A stretch of DNA of 64,000 nucleotides from Alistipes dispar (GTDB lineage: Bacteria; Bacteroidota; Bacteroidia; Bacteroidales; Rikenellaceae), in contig NZ_AP019736.1 in the NCBI RefSeq assembly GCF_006542685.1, positions 1,584,001 through 1,648,000 of the forward strand, read 5' to 3'. How positions within the stretch are numbered: position 1 is the first letter of the stretch; every line of letters starts with the position of its first letter. A model generated the notes under the pieces. The model was not told the origin of the DNA. It was given only the letters and a program-made list of their open reading frames with translations, and made no database searches. The position numbers and the translations under genes were made by a program. Below, piece after piece: positions 34,699 to 42,546 of the stretch.

Positions 34699-35622
34699 AT
34701 GGCGGAGAACGGCAAAACGGCGAAGGCGACGTCCGGCAGCGGGCGCGAAGGACTGCACAAAGTCTCCATTTCGCGGATCAAAAAGGAAATGAACGACGTG
34801 TTCTATCTGTCGGATGATCTGGTGATTACATCCCTTTCGGCGCAGAACAACACGACGGCCGACTACCCGGCCTCCATCGACGGCTTCTCGGCCATCATCA
34901 TGATGACGGGCGAGGCCACCGTGTCGATCGACATGCAGAACTACCATGTCCGGCCCAACGCCATCGTCTTCTTCAACCCCAACAGCATCATCCGCACGGT
35001 GAAGTGCTCGTCGAACGCCGCGGCCTATTTCCTGGCCTTCTCCAAGTCGTTCGTCAATGAGATTCAGATCGACCTTTCGACGTCGCTGCCGGTGTACATG
35101 CGTTTCGGCAAGGCTCCCGTGCTGGAGGTGTCGCCGCAGGACGTGGAGGAGATCCGGCAACTGTTCCAGCTCATCAAGACCATGCTGCGCAGCGACAAGG
35201 AGCGCTACCGCCACGAGATCATCCGCACGCTCTTCACGACGGCGTTCTACATCATCACCGAGATCAACCAGCGGGACCGGCCCGGCGAGCTGAAGCAGGG
35301 CCGCTGCGAGGTGCTGTTCAACGAGTTCATGTCGCTCCTGCAACAGTACAACAAGCGCGAGCGCAACGTGAGCTTCTACGCCCGCCAGCTCAACATCACG
35401 CCCAAATACCTCTCGTCGGTGGTCAAGGAGGTGAGCGGCAAGACGGCGGCGCGGTGGATCGACGAATCGGTGATTCTCGAAGCCAAGACGCTGCTGAAAT
35501 ACTCCGGAATGAGCATTCAGGAGATCGCCTACCACCTGAATTTCTCGACCCAGTCCTTCTTCGGCAAATACTTCAAGCAACATACCGGAACCTCCCCGTC
35601 GCGCTACAAGCGCAAGGGGTGA
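34699..35622 (+). CDS. AraC family transcriptional regulator
   Basis: A 307-residue regulator: an N-terminal cupin-like sensor domain (about 35-130; MTGEATVSIDMQNYHVRPNA) and a C-terminal AraC double HTH (about 210-305; ARQLNITPKYLSSVVKEVSG and SIQEIAYHLNFSTQSFFGKY, ending HTGTSPSRYKR). The start is supported by the perfect promoter 20 bp upstream. There is no obvious target operon next to it: apbE/kinase end upstream and a DJ-1 gene converges downstream. Ligand unknown. Confidence 0.93.
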   Translation: MAENGKTAKATSGSGREGLHKVSISRIKKEMNDVFYLSDDLVITSLSAQNNTTADYPASIDGFSAIIMMTGEATVSIDMQNYHVRPNAIVFFNPNSIIRTVKCSSNAAAYFLAFSKSFVNEIQIDLSTSLPVYMRFGKAPVLEVSPQDVEEIRQLFQLIKTMLRSDKERYRHEIIRTLFTTAFYIITEINQRDRPGELKQGRCEVLFNEFMSLLQQYNKRERNVSFYARQLNITPKYLSSVVKEVSGKTAARWIDESVILEAKTLLKYSGMSIQEIAYHLNFSTQSFFGKYFKQHTGTSPSRYKRKG

Positions 35623-35674
35623 TTCCGGCGGTTCCGGGGCCTTTTCGCGGACACGGGCGGCGTGGATCGGAGCG

Positions 35675-36202
35675 CTATTTCAGCGCCTCCACGACCTTGC
35701 CGAGCAGTTCGGGGAGCTTGTGCTCCTCCTGCGCCGTGTAGAAGTTCCCGTCGATCTCGGTGGCGGAGTCCGTCGCCGCGGCGTGCCGCACGGCGCCTTT
35801 GGCCAGCGGATGCACGGTCACGCGTTTTCCGGCGGCGATGCCCGCGATGTCGAAGAGCAGTCCGGCGCCGCAGTGGCCGATCAGGAGTTTACCCTGTTCG
35901 GCGAAGGTCTTCATCTCCCCGAGCAGGGCGGCGTTCCACGGTTCGCCGGCGTGCTGCGCGAAGACCGGCACGGCGTCGCCGCAGGCGAACACCAGCGCAC
36001 CGAACTCCCCTTCGCGGCCTTTCAGCTCGGCGATCGTGGCGTCCGCCGTGATCCGGACGCCCGAATTGGTCCGGATTTCCCGGCTGCCGGCGACGGCGAA
36101 CAGGGTGAAGGGAATGTCGTTTTCGAAGAAGGTTTCCAGATACTGGAACAGGCCCGCCCCGTTCACGGGATCGACGGCCAGAACGGCTGCTTTCTTTGTC
36201 AT
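35675..36202 (-). CDS. DJ-1/PfpI family protein
   Basis: A 175-residue class I glutamine-amidotransferase-like protein of the DJ-1/PfpI superfamily. The nucleophile-elbow Cys is Cys111 in LLIGHCGAGLLFDIAGIAAG, followed by the usual GKRVTVHPLAKGAV strand. Conserved acidic positions are seen near ELKGREGEFGALVFACGDAV. Members include chaperones, glyoxalases and oxidative-stress proteins. It is divergent from an HxlR regulator with overlapping promoters, a setup typical of redox- or electrophile-responsive pairs. Exact activity cannot be told. Confidence 0.82.
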   Translation of the reverse strand: MTKKAAVLAVDPVNGAGLFQYLETFFENDIPFTLFAVAGSREIRTNSGVRITADATIAELKGREGEFGALVFACGDAVPVFAQHAGEPWNAALLGEMKTFAEQGKLLIGHCGAGLLFDIAGIAAGKRVTVHPLAKGAVRHAAATDSATEIDGNFYTAQEEHKLPELLGKVVEALK

Positions 36203-36249
36203 GGTCGCAAGTGTTTGAATGATATGACGGTTATTTTCGGTAAGTTTCT

Positions 36250-36269
36250 TATATTTGCATACAAATATA
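36250..36269. promoter_or_regulatory. Palindromic overlapping promoters/operator between DJ-1 and HxlR genes
   Basis: TATATTTGCATACAAATATA: two exact -7 boxes (TATATTTG on each strand) facing each other across 4 bp, forming an 8-bp-arm palindrome. The leftward promoter has CTTG at the right -33 spacing (CAAG at 36290-36293, 20-bp spacer). The palindrome is a natural site for the dimeric HxlR protein, which would block both promoters; this is inference. Confidence 0.65.
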
Positions 36270-36350
36270 CGCCGGATAACCTTCCCGTGCAAGAAGTGAC
36301 TTCCGGATGAGTAGGTTACGGCCGTGTAACCGTTGTTGGAAATCAAAGCG

Positions 36351-36716
36351 ATGGAGACGAAAAAAAATTTGAACGATTTTCCGCCTACGGGCCGCTGTCC
36401 GGTCCGCGACGTGCTGAGCCGGCTGGGCGACAAGTGGTCGATGCTCGTGCTGATTGCGCTGCATGCCAACGGCGTGATGCGGTTCAGCGAGATTCACCGT
36501 TCGTTGGGCGACATTTCGCACCGTATGCTGACCGTCACGTTGCGGACGCTCGAGGCCGACGGCATGGTCGCCCGCACGGTGTACGCCGAGGTCCCGCCGC
36601 GTGTGGAGTACCGGCTGACCGTCCAGGGCGAGAGCCTGCTGCCCCATGTTTTCGGACTCGTGGAATGGGCGCGGGCGAATATGGAGGGGATTTTTGCGGA
36701 TCGGCGGAAAAATTGA
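36351..36716 (+). CDS. HxlR family winged-helix regulator
   Basis: A 121-residue HxlR/MarR-like winged-helix protein. Motifs: CPVRDVLSRLGDKWSMLVL (the redox-type Cys and GxKW motif), RFSEIHRSLGDISHRMLTVT, LRTLEADGMVARTVY and VPPRVEYRLTVQGESL, all standard for HxlR. The ATG at 36351 is the conventional start. HxlR proteins often sense aldehydes, quinones or disulfide stress through the N-terminal Cys and control a divergent enzyme gene, here the DJ-1 homologue. Confidence 0.92.
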   Translation: METKKNLNDFPPTGRCPVRDVLSRLGDKWSMLVLIALHANGVMRFSEIHRSLGDISHRMLTVTLRTLEADGMVARTVYAEVPPRVEYRLTVQGESLLPHVFGLVEWARANMEGIFADRRKN

Positions 36717-36725
36717 TTATCTTTG
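36693..36725 (+). promoter_or_regulatory. Promoter of the DUF1566-like gene
   Basis: -33 TTTG (36693-36696), 21-bp spacer, -7 TATCTTTG (36718-36725). The -33 element lies inside the 3' end of the HxlR gene. The leader is about 100 nt. Confidence 0.75.
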
Positions 36726-36830
36726 TGTCGTCCGGATGCGGGACACCCTTTCCGTAAGGGAGTTATGTGCGGTCCGGCCTGGAAAACGGTTCGGGGTTCG
36801 CCCCGGATGCCGGATAAAAGGAGAGGAAAG

Positions 36831-37448
36831 ATGAAATACCGAAAGAGAGTTGAGAAACCGCAGGGCCCCGTTTCCCCCCCCCTCATTTTTTGGGGCGGAG
36901 CGGGAAAGGCGTATGCCCTGCTGATCGCCGCAGGGCTGCTCGGCGCGTCGCCGGCCGGGGCCCGGAGTTACGGTAGCGGCCCCCGGGTGGAGGGTGGCCG
37001 GGTCGTCGTCACGGACGACGGATTTTCGCGCGACGATGCCCGGGACAACGGGCTGGCCGACCGGTTTGAGGTCGCCCGCGAGGACGCGCCGCGGGAGATG
37101 ACCGCCGCGGAGGCCGTCGCTTTCTGCCGCAGTTATGCCGAAAGGCGCGACGATGCGGGCCGGTGGCGGGTTCCGACGCAGCGGGAGCTGATGCAGGCCG
37201 TGATCGTGCGGGTGCGCCTGACGGGGCTGGAACCGTTCGACAGCGAGGTGTACTGGAGTTCGAGCGCCGTACCCCGGCAGTTCGGAGAAGAGGAGCGTTA
37301 CGGTGTGCACATGCGGACCGGATCGACGCTCTGGCTGCCGCTCCGCAAGACGGCCCGCGTCCGCTGTGTCCGCACCCTCGGCGAGAACGAGGTGCTGCAG
37401 GAGGCTGCGGACCGCGATGCCCGCAGCTACCGGGGGTTCCGGTATTGA
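36831..37448 (+). CDS. DUF1566-like exported protein with a C9 tract near its start
   Basis: A 205-residue protein. The ATG at 36831 is preceded by GGAGAGG. The first 28 residues are a long basic n-region, followed by a hydrophobic stretch (AYALLIAAGLLGASPAGA), so it is probably exported. The C-terminal half fits the DUF1566/Lcl-type fold seen in fimbrillin-like and surface proteins: AVAFCRSYAERRDDAGRWRV, PTQRELMQAV, VYWSSSAV, LWLPLRKTARVRCVRT. Codons 15-18 contain nine consecutive C (36874-36882), just before the export signal. Loss or gain of one C would end translation after about 31 or 50 codons. Function is unknown; it stands alone with its own promoter and terminator. Confidence 0.72.
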   Translation: MKYRKRVEKPQGPVSPPLIFWGGAGKAYALLIAAGLLGASPAGARSYGSGPRVEGGRVVVTDDGFSRDDARDNGLADRFEVAREDAPREMTAAEAVAFCRSYAERRDDAGRWRVPTQRELMQAVIVRVRLTGLEPFDSEVYWSSSAVPRQFGEEERYGVHMRTGSTLWLPLRKTARVRCVRTLGENEVLQEAADRDARSYRGFRY

Positions 37449-37508
37449 CCGGGCCTCGCCGGACGGTCCGTGCGGAGAAAAGGCCCGTCCGGAATCCGTA
37501 TGCGAATG

Positions 37509-37551
37509 AAAAAACACCCCTGCCGCGCGCATGCCGGCAGGGGTGTTTTTT
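37509..37551. terminator. Bidirectional terminator
   Basis: Stem AAACACCCCTGCCG / CGGCAGGGGTGTTT flanked by A and T runs, shared by the DUF1566-like gene and the convergent GH57 gene. Confidence 0.9.
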
Positions 37552-37569
37552 CGGTGTGTCCGCTCCGGG

Positions 37570-38784
37570 CTATTTCGCTTTGGCGGCCTTGGCGGCGACG
37601 GCCTTGTCCAGCTCGATGATGAAGTCGGCCAGTACGTTCATGTAGTTGATGAAGGCGTCGTAGGCCGAGTCGTAGGGATTGAAGTAGGAGTGCACGTCGC
37701 CGTCCGAAAGCCACTTCGTCGCCATGTAGTAGAAGTGGTCGGAGGTCTGCATGAAACTCCACACGTAGTCGAAGTCGGGATTTTTCAGCGCCGCGATCTT
37801 CTCCTTCTGGGCGTAGAGCTTCGAGAAGGCCTCGTTCTGCAACTCGTTGCCCAGCCAGGCCGTCACGTCGCGCTCCTCGTCGGCCCACGACATCACGTGC
37901 GGGCAGTGGAGCACCGAGACGGGCTGGTGCTTCTTGGCCGCTTCGCTGACGGTGGCGAACTCCAGGTCGTTCTTCTTGGCCAGGATCGCCTTCGGCAGGG
38001 CGCGCATGAACTCGAAGATGCCCGTGTCGGCTGTCTGGTGTTCGCCGAAGGTCTCGTAGTCCATGAAGAGGTTCACGACTTCGCCCGGGGTGTCCTCCGA
38101 GGCGATCCACTTCACGTACTTCTCCGCCGTTAGGGGCCACTGGTCCCAGCTGCGGTTCGAGAAGCGGAAGGCGATGTCGTCCGAGAGCTTGTAGTTGCGC
38201 AGCAGCAGGCGCAGCTTCTGATCGACGGCGTTGGCATAGACGTAGTTGGGCGACTTCCAGCCCAGCACGTGCTTGGCCCCTTCGGCCAGCATCGTGCGGA
38301 AGCCCATCGAGGCGACCATCGCGCCGATGTCGTCCGAATAGATCAGCTCCGTGTTGCGGAAGGCCGTGGGCTTCACGCCGAACTCCTTCTTCATGAGGTT
38401 CGTATGCAGCCGGACCTGTTCGGTGAAATCCTCCTTCGACGCCAGCGACGCCAGCGAGTGGGAGTAGGTCTCGGCCAGAAACTCCACGCATCCCGTGGCG
38501 GCCAGCTCCTTGAACGAGTCGAGCACCTCGGGCGCGTAGGCGCGGAACTGCTCGACGGCGATGCCGGTGATCGAGAACGAGCAGCGGAACTTGCCCTTGT
38601 TCTCCTTGATGAGCTTCAGCAGCAGCGCGTTCATCGGCAGGTAGCACTGCCGGGCCACCTTCTGCATGATGGATCGGTTCAGCAGGTCGTCCAGGTAGTT
38701 GTGATCCTTGCCCATGTTGAAGAAACGGTATTTCTTCAGGCGCCAGGGCTGGTGTACCTGGAAATATAAGCAGACGGTTTTCAT
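37570..38784 (-). CDS. GH57 family alpha-glucanase (alpha-amylase type)
   Basis: A 404-residue cytoplasmic GH57 protein (no signal peptide). Family motifs: YFQVHQPWRL (motif 1), GCVEFLAETYSHSLASL (motif 2), FRNTELIYSDD with the catalytic nucleophile Glu146 (motif 3) and FMDYETFGEHQ with the acid Asp242 (motif 4). GH57 enzymes include 4-alpha-glucanotransferases, amylases and branching enzymes. The context, last gene of a glycogen operon 11 bp after a GT4 gene, points to intracellular alpha-glucan trimming or branching. The precise reaction is open. Confidence 0.9.
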   Translation of the reverse strand: MKTVCLYFQVHQPWRLKKYRFFNMGKDHNYLDDLLNRSIMQKVARQCYLPMNALLLKLIKENKGKFRCSFSITGIAVEQFRAYAPEVLDSFKELAATGCVEFLAETYSHSLASLASKEDFTEQVRLHTNLMKKEFGVKPTAFRNTELIYSDDIGAMVASMGFRTMLAEGAKHVLGWKSPNYVYANAVDQKLRLLLRNYKLSDDIAFRFSNRSWDQWPLTAEKYVKWIASEDTPGEVVNLFMDYETFGEHQTADTGIFEFMRALPKAILAKKNDLEFATVSEAAKKHQPVSVLHCPHVMSWADEERDVTAWLGNELQNEAFSKLYAQKEKIAALKNPDFDYVWSFMQTSDHFYYMATKWLSDGDVHSYFNPYDSAYDAFINYMNVLADFIIELDKAVAAKAAKAK

Positions 38785-38795
38785 AGCGGGTGGTG

Positions 38796-40115
38796 TTATT
38801 TTGTTTTTTTCTGATTCTCTTCGATAGCGGTCTCATAGACCGTCTTGATTTTCGCCGCGGCGTCGTTCCACTTGAGGTTCGTCACCTCCTCCAGCCCCTT
38901 CGAGGCGAACATTTTGCCCAGCGCGGGGTATTCGATGAGGGCGAAGATGGCGTCGGCCAGGGCGTCCACGTCCCAGTAGTCCACCTTCACGGCGTAGTCG
39001 AGCACCTCGGCCACGCCGCTCTGTTTCGAGATGATGACCGGGACGTTCGAGCGCATGGCTTCGAGCGGCGAGATGCCGAACGGCTCCGAGACCGACGGCA
39101 TGACATAGACGTCCGACAACTGGAACATCTTGTGCACGTCCTCGCCGCGCAGGAAGCCCGTGAAGTGGAAGCGGTCGGCGATGCCGAGCCGTGCCACGCG
39201 GCGGATCACATGATTCATCATGTCGCCCGAGCCGGCCATCACGAAGCGCACGTTCGGGATGCGCCTGAGCACCTTGGCGGCCGCCTCGACGAAGTAGTCG
39301 GGGCCTTTCTGGTAGGTGATGCGGCCGAGGAACGTCACGATCTTGTCCTTCACGCCGCGTTCGGGCGCGGCGCCCGCATGCTCGGCGAAGCGCACGGCGT
39401 TGTGCACCGTCACGACCTTCCCGGCCGGAATGCCGTAGCGGTTGATGACGATGCTGCGCGTGAGGTTCGAGACGGCGATCACCCGGTCGGCGGCCTCCAT
39501 GCCGGCGCGCTCGATGGCGTAAACCTGCGTGTTGATGTTCTCTCCGCTGCGGTCGAACTCCGTGGCGTGCATGTGCACCACCAGCGGTTTGCCCGAAACG
39601 CGTTTGGCGGCGATTCCGGCGTAGTAGGTGAGCCAGTCGTGGGCGTGGATCACGTCGAACTGCCCCTCCAGGTCGCGGGCCACCTGCGCGGCGACCACGG
39701 CGTAACGGGCGACCTCCTCCATGAGGTTGGCGCCGTATTTTCCCGAGAAGGTGTAGCGCTGTTTCCACGGGTCGGCCGTCGTCCAGGTCGTCTGGCCCGT
39801 TTTCACGTATTTTTCGTGGTAGGCATCGTACTCTTCGGGCGAGATGTAGGGGACCATGTTCGAGTCGATCTGGATGAACGCCATCCGGCTCAACACGTCG
39901 TCCGCGCCGCTCCCGGTCGAACCGTACAGGGCCTCCACGTCGCTGGCGTTCACCACGCGCGTGAAACGCTGGTCCTCGTCGCCGTAGGCGTGGGGTACGA
40001 CGAACGTGACGTCCACGCCGTTGCGCGCCAGCCCGCGGGTCATTCCGTAGCAGGCCGTTCCCAACCCTCCCGCAATATGGGGCGGAAACTCCCAACCGAA
40101 CATTAAAACTCTCAT
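38796..40115 (-). CDS. GT4 family glycosyltransferase (alpha-glucan/glycogen related)
   Basis: A 439-residue GT-B fold glycosyltransferase: MFGWEFPPHIAGGLGTACYG at the N-terminus (the GGLG donor loop of glycogen-synthase-like enzymes), HAHDWLTYYAGIAAKR, FLGRITYQKGPDYFVEAA in the second domain and EPFGISPLEAMRSNVPVIIS (E-x7-E donor-binding motif). It is soluble, without a signal. Its place between a glycogen debranching enzyme and a GH57 gene suggests that it makes or primes alpha-1,4-glucan. ADP-glucose, UDP-glucose or maltosyl donors cannot be distinguished. Confidence 0.88.
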   Translation of the reverse strand: MRVLMFGWEFPPHIAGGLGTACYGMTRGLARNGVDVTFVVPHAYGDEDQRFTRVVNASDVEALYGSTGSGADDVLSRMAFIQIDSNMVPYISPEEYDAYHEKYVKTGQTTWTTADPWKQRYTFSGKYGANLMEEVARYAVVAAQVARDLEGQFDVIHAHDWLTYYAGIAAKRVSGKPLVVHMHATEFDRSGENINTQVYAIERAGMEAADRVIAVSNLTRSIVINRYGIPAGKVVTVHNAVRFAEHAGAAPERGVKDKIVTFLGRITYQKGPDYFVEAAAKVLRRIPNVRFVMAGSGDMMNHVIRRVARLGIADRFHFTGFLRGEDVHKMFQLSDVYVMPSVSEPFGISPLEAMRSNVPVIISKQSGVAEVLDYAVKVDYWDVDALADAIFALIEYPALGKMFASKGLEEVTNLKWNDAAAKIKTVYETAIEENQKKTK

Positions 40116-40265
40116 ATCGAATAATTTGTTGTTATGCCGCCTGCGCGCGCCGATCCTTTCGCGCGCGTTTGCCGCGCTCCGGGATCAGGTCCCTCTCTGT
40201 GTCCTTCCCGTCCGGGGAAGGGCGCCGTCCGTCACAATCCTTTGTGCGCCCGGGCTTGTCGTTGC

Positions 40266-42440
40266 TTATTTCATCGTTTTTTTCTTCGTCCCGCCGGAGG
40301 GCGCCGTCGCTTTCCGGGCTTTTCCTGCGGCCGGTTCCGCAGCCTTCTTCCCGCTCTTCTCGGCGGTTTTCGCGGCTGATTTCCCGGCGGTTGCCGCTTT
40401 CGCGGCCGTGTCCTTTGCCGGCTTTCCGGGGGTCTTGGCGGCCTTCTCCGTTGTCTTTCCGGCTTTCGCCGCCGTTTTCCGCGTTGCGGAGCCCTTCGTC
40501 TTTTCCGGGGCGGGACGGCGCGTGAGCACCATGTGGTAAATCTCGAGCACCGCGCCTACGCTCCACGCCTGCGAGATCGCGCCGCGCGCCGCATAGGGAG
40601 GATCGGCGTCGTAGAGTTCGCCGATCGAACCGATGCCGTAGGACTGGATGTCCTCCTCGAAGTTCGCCAGAATCTCCTCGGCCTGCGGCAGGAACGAGTC
40701 CCCGTCGATGTCGAAGCAGGCCCTGACGTAGAAGGAGAGCAGCCAGGGCCATACCGAACCGTTCTTCGACGCGAAGTCCCGTTCCTCGGGCGTACCTTCC
40801 TGCGAACCCCGGTAGAGGGGGTTGCGGGGCGAGAGCGTCCGCAGACCCTTGGGCGTCAGCAGATGTTGGCGGACGGTGCGGATCACGTCGATCCGCATCC
40901 GGTCATCGACGGGCTTGTAGGGCAGGCTGCAGGCGAGGATCATGTTCGGGCGGATGCTCTTGTCGGGCCCCGTCTCGTCCACGTAGTCGGCCAGATAGCC
41001 TTCGGGCAGGGCGAACAGCTCCCGGAATGCGTTTTCGATGCGCTCCGGAAGAGCCTCCCACGCCTTGACGAAGGCTTTGTCGCCCTGACTGCGCGCCAGT
41101 TCGAGCGTGTAACGGACGGCGTTGTACCACAAGGCGTTGACCTCGACCTGATAGCCGTTGCGCGGCGTGACGGGCCGGCCGCCGATCATGGAGTTCATCC
41201 ACGTCAGGGGAATCTCGTCGGACGACGCCCATACGAGCCCGTTGCCGTGCAGGGCGACCCGTCCCGCGATACCCCGGCGGTAGGCTTCGAGCACCTCCTT
41301 CATCGCGCCTCCGTAGCGGTTCCACACCGCCTCGTCGCCGATCGTCCCGCCGAGCCGCTGGAGAGTCCAGAAGAACCACAGCGGGGCGTCGGCCGCGACG
41401 GCCGCCGAGGCCGTTGCGGCGAACATGCCGTCGCGCATGTTCCGCACTTCGGTGTCGAGGACGTCGATGCAGTCCTCCTTGTGCTCTTGCAGCAGGGTGA
41501 TTCCCGGCAGGGCGACGAAGCTCTGGCGTCCCGAGACGCCGTGCCACGGATAGCCTGCGATGACCTCCGTGCGGCCGCCCGGCCGGCGGATCACGAACTG
41601 GCGCGCCGAGTGCTCGAGGCAGCTCAGGAAGTCGATCTTGTGCGTGCGGCGTGCGATCGAGGCGGCGAATACCTCCTCGATGGTCTTCGTCGAACCCATC
41701 TCGTCGAGCGAGGCCGAGAAGATGATGCTTTCGCCTTTCTTCAGCTCCGTTTCGAAGTAGCCCGTGGTCATCAGATCCTCGTGCCCCTCGTAGCCGCGGG
41801 CGAGGTCCTGCAGGTATTCGAAGTTGTAGTACCAGTCGGGGGCCGGAACGAATTCCGTGCCGGGTTTGCTGGTCTGGAGGTAGAGCCACGGGAACGAGCC
41901 GTAGAGGCGGCACTTCACGCCGTTCACCGCGGGGTAGGAGTGCCCGTCGGCCTCCATGTTGGCGTGCGTCAGCGCGTGTTTGTCGCGGAAGGCGAGGAAC
42001 GGGCGCAGCCGCAGCCGGGTCTCGGAGTGGGCGTCCACGAGCGTGTAGCGTATCATCAACTGCGTCCGCTTGTGGATCCACAGCATCTCCTTGCGGAGGA
42101 TCACGCCGCCCACGCGGTAGGTGATCGTCGGGGTCGGCGTGTATTCGAAGTCCGTGATATACTTGTGTCCGCGCGGTTCGTACACTCCCGGGAAGCGGTG
42201 CAGGGCCAGGTTGAACGTCTGGTCGTGCTGGATGACCGTCTCGTCGAGCGACGACAGCAGGACGTAGGTCCTGCCGCTGTCGTCGATGGGGGCGACCATC
42301 AATCCGTGGTATCGGCGGGTGTTGCAGCAGACGATGGTGGTGCTCATGTAGCCGCCTATACGGTCCGTAGCGAGCATCTCCCGCTGGAGCGAGTACTCCA
42401 GGTTTCCCAATTCGCTTTTGTCGAAGGTAAGTGCTGACAT
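40266..42440 (-). CDS. Glycogen debranching enzyme (amylo-alpha-1,6-glucosidase, GH133) with histone-like tail
   Basis: A 724-residue protein. The N-terminal domain (about 1-230; LEYSLQREMLATDRIGGYMS, RRYHGLMVAPI, SSLDETVIQHDQTF) and the (alpha/alpha)6 catalytic domain (about 270-640; YPWHGVSGRQSFVALPG, LIWVSS-like VWASSDEIPLTWMNS, RNGYQVEVNALWYNA, EDGTPEERD-like GSQEGTPEERDFASKNGSVW, GSIGELYDADPPYAARGAIS) fit the family. The last 80 or so residues are only Lys, Ala, Thr, Gly, Pro and a few acids in KTAAK/KAAKT-like repeats, resembling histone H1 or bacterial Hc1-like tails. This is beyond the normal end of the enzyme. It is the second gene of the glycogen operon. Confidence 0.93.
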   Translation of the reverse strand: MSALTFDKSELGNLEYSLQREMLATDRIGGYMSTTIVCCNTRRYHGLMVAPIDDSGRTYVLLSSLDETVIQHDQTFNLALHRFPGVYEPRGHKYITDFEYTPTPTITYRVGGVILRKEMLWIHKRTQLMIRYTLVDAHSETRLRLRPFLAFRDKHALTHANMEADGHSYPAVNGVKCRLYGSFPWLYLQTSKPGTEFVPAPDWYYNFEYLQDLARGYEGHEDLMTTGYFETELKKGESIIFSASLDEMGSTKTIEEVFAASIARRTHKIDFLSCLEHSARQFVIRRPGGRTEVIAGYPWHGVSGRQSFVALPGITLLQEHKEDCIDVLDTEVRNMRDGMFAATASAAVAADAPLWFFWTLQRLGGTIGDEAVWNRYGGAMKEVLEAYRRGIAGRVALHGNGLVWASSDEIPLTWMNSMIGGRPVTPRNGYQVEVNALWYNAVRYTLELARSQGDKAFVKAWEALPERIENAFRELFALPEGYLADYVDETGPDKSIRPNMILACSLPYKPVDDRMRIDVIRTVRQHLLTPKGLRTLSPRNPLYRGSQEGTPEERDFASKNGSVWPWLLSFYVRACFDIDGDSFLPQAEEILANFEEDIQSYGIGSIGELYDADPPYAARGAISQAWSVGAVLEIYHMVLTRRPAPEKTKGSATRKTAAKAGKTTEKAAKTPGKPAKDTAAKAATAGKSAAKTAEKSGKKAAEPAAGKARKATAPSGGTKKKTMK

Positions 42441-42546
42441 ATGCTTTAAAATACGGTTCGTCTTATAAAGATATTCGATTTTTCGGGATTTTGCAACCGG
42501 CGGATCGAAATTTCACACTTTTTTACCATACTTCATGCCGGGTGCG

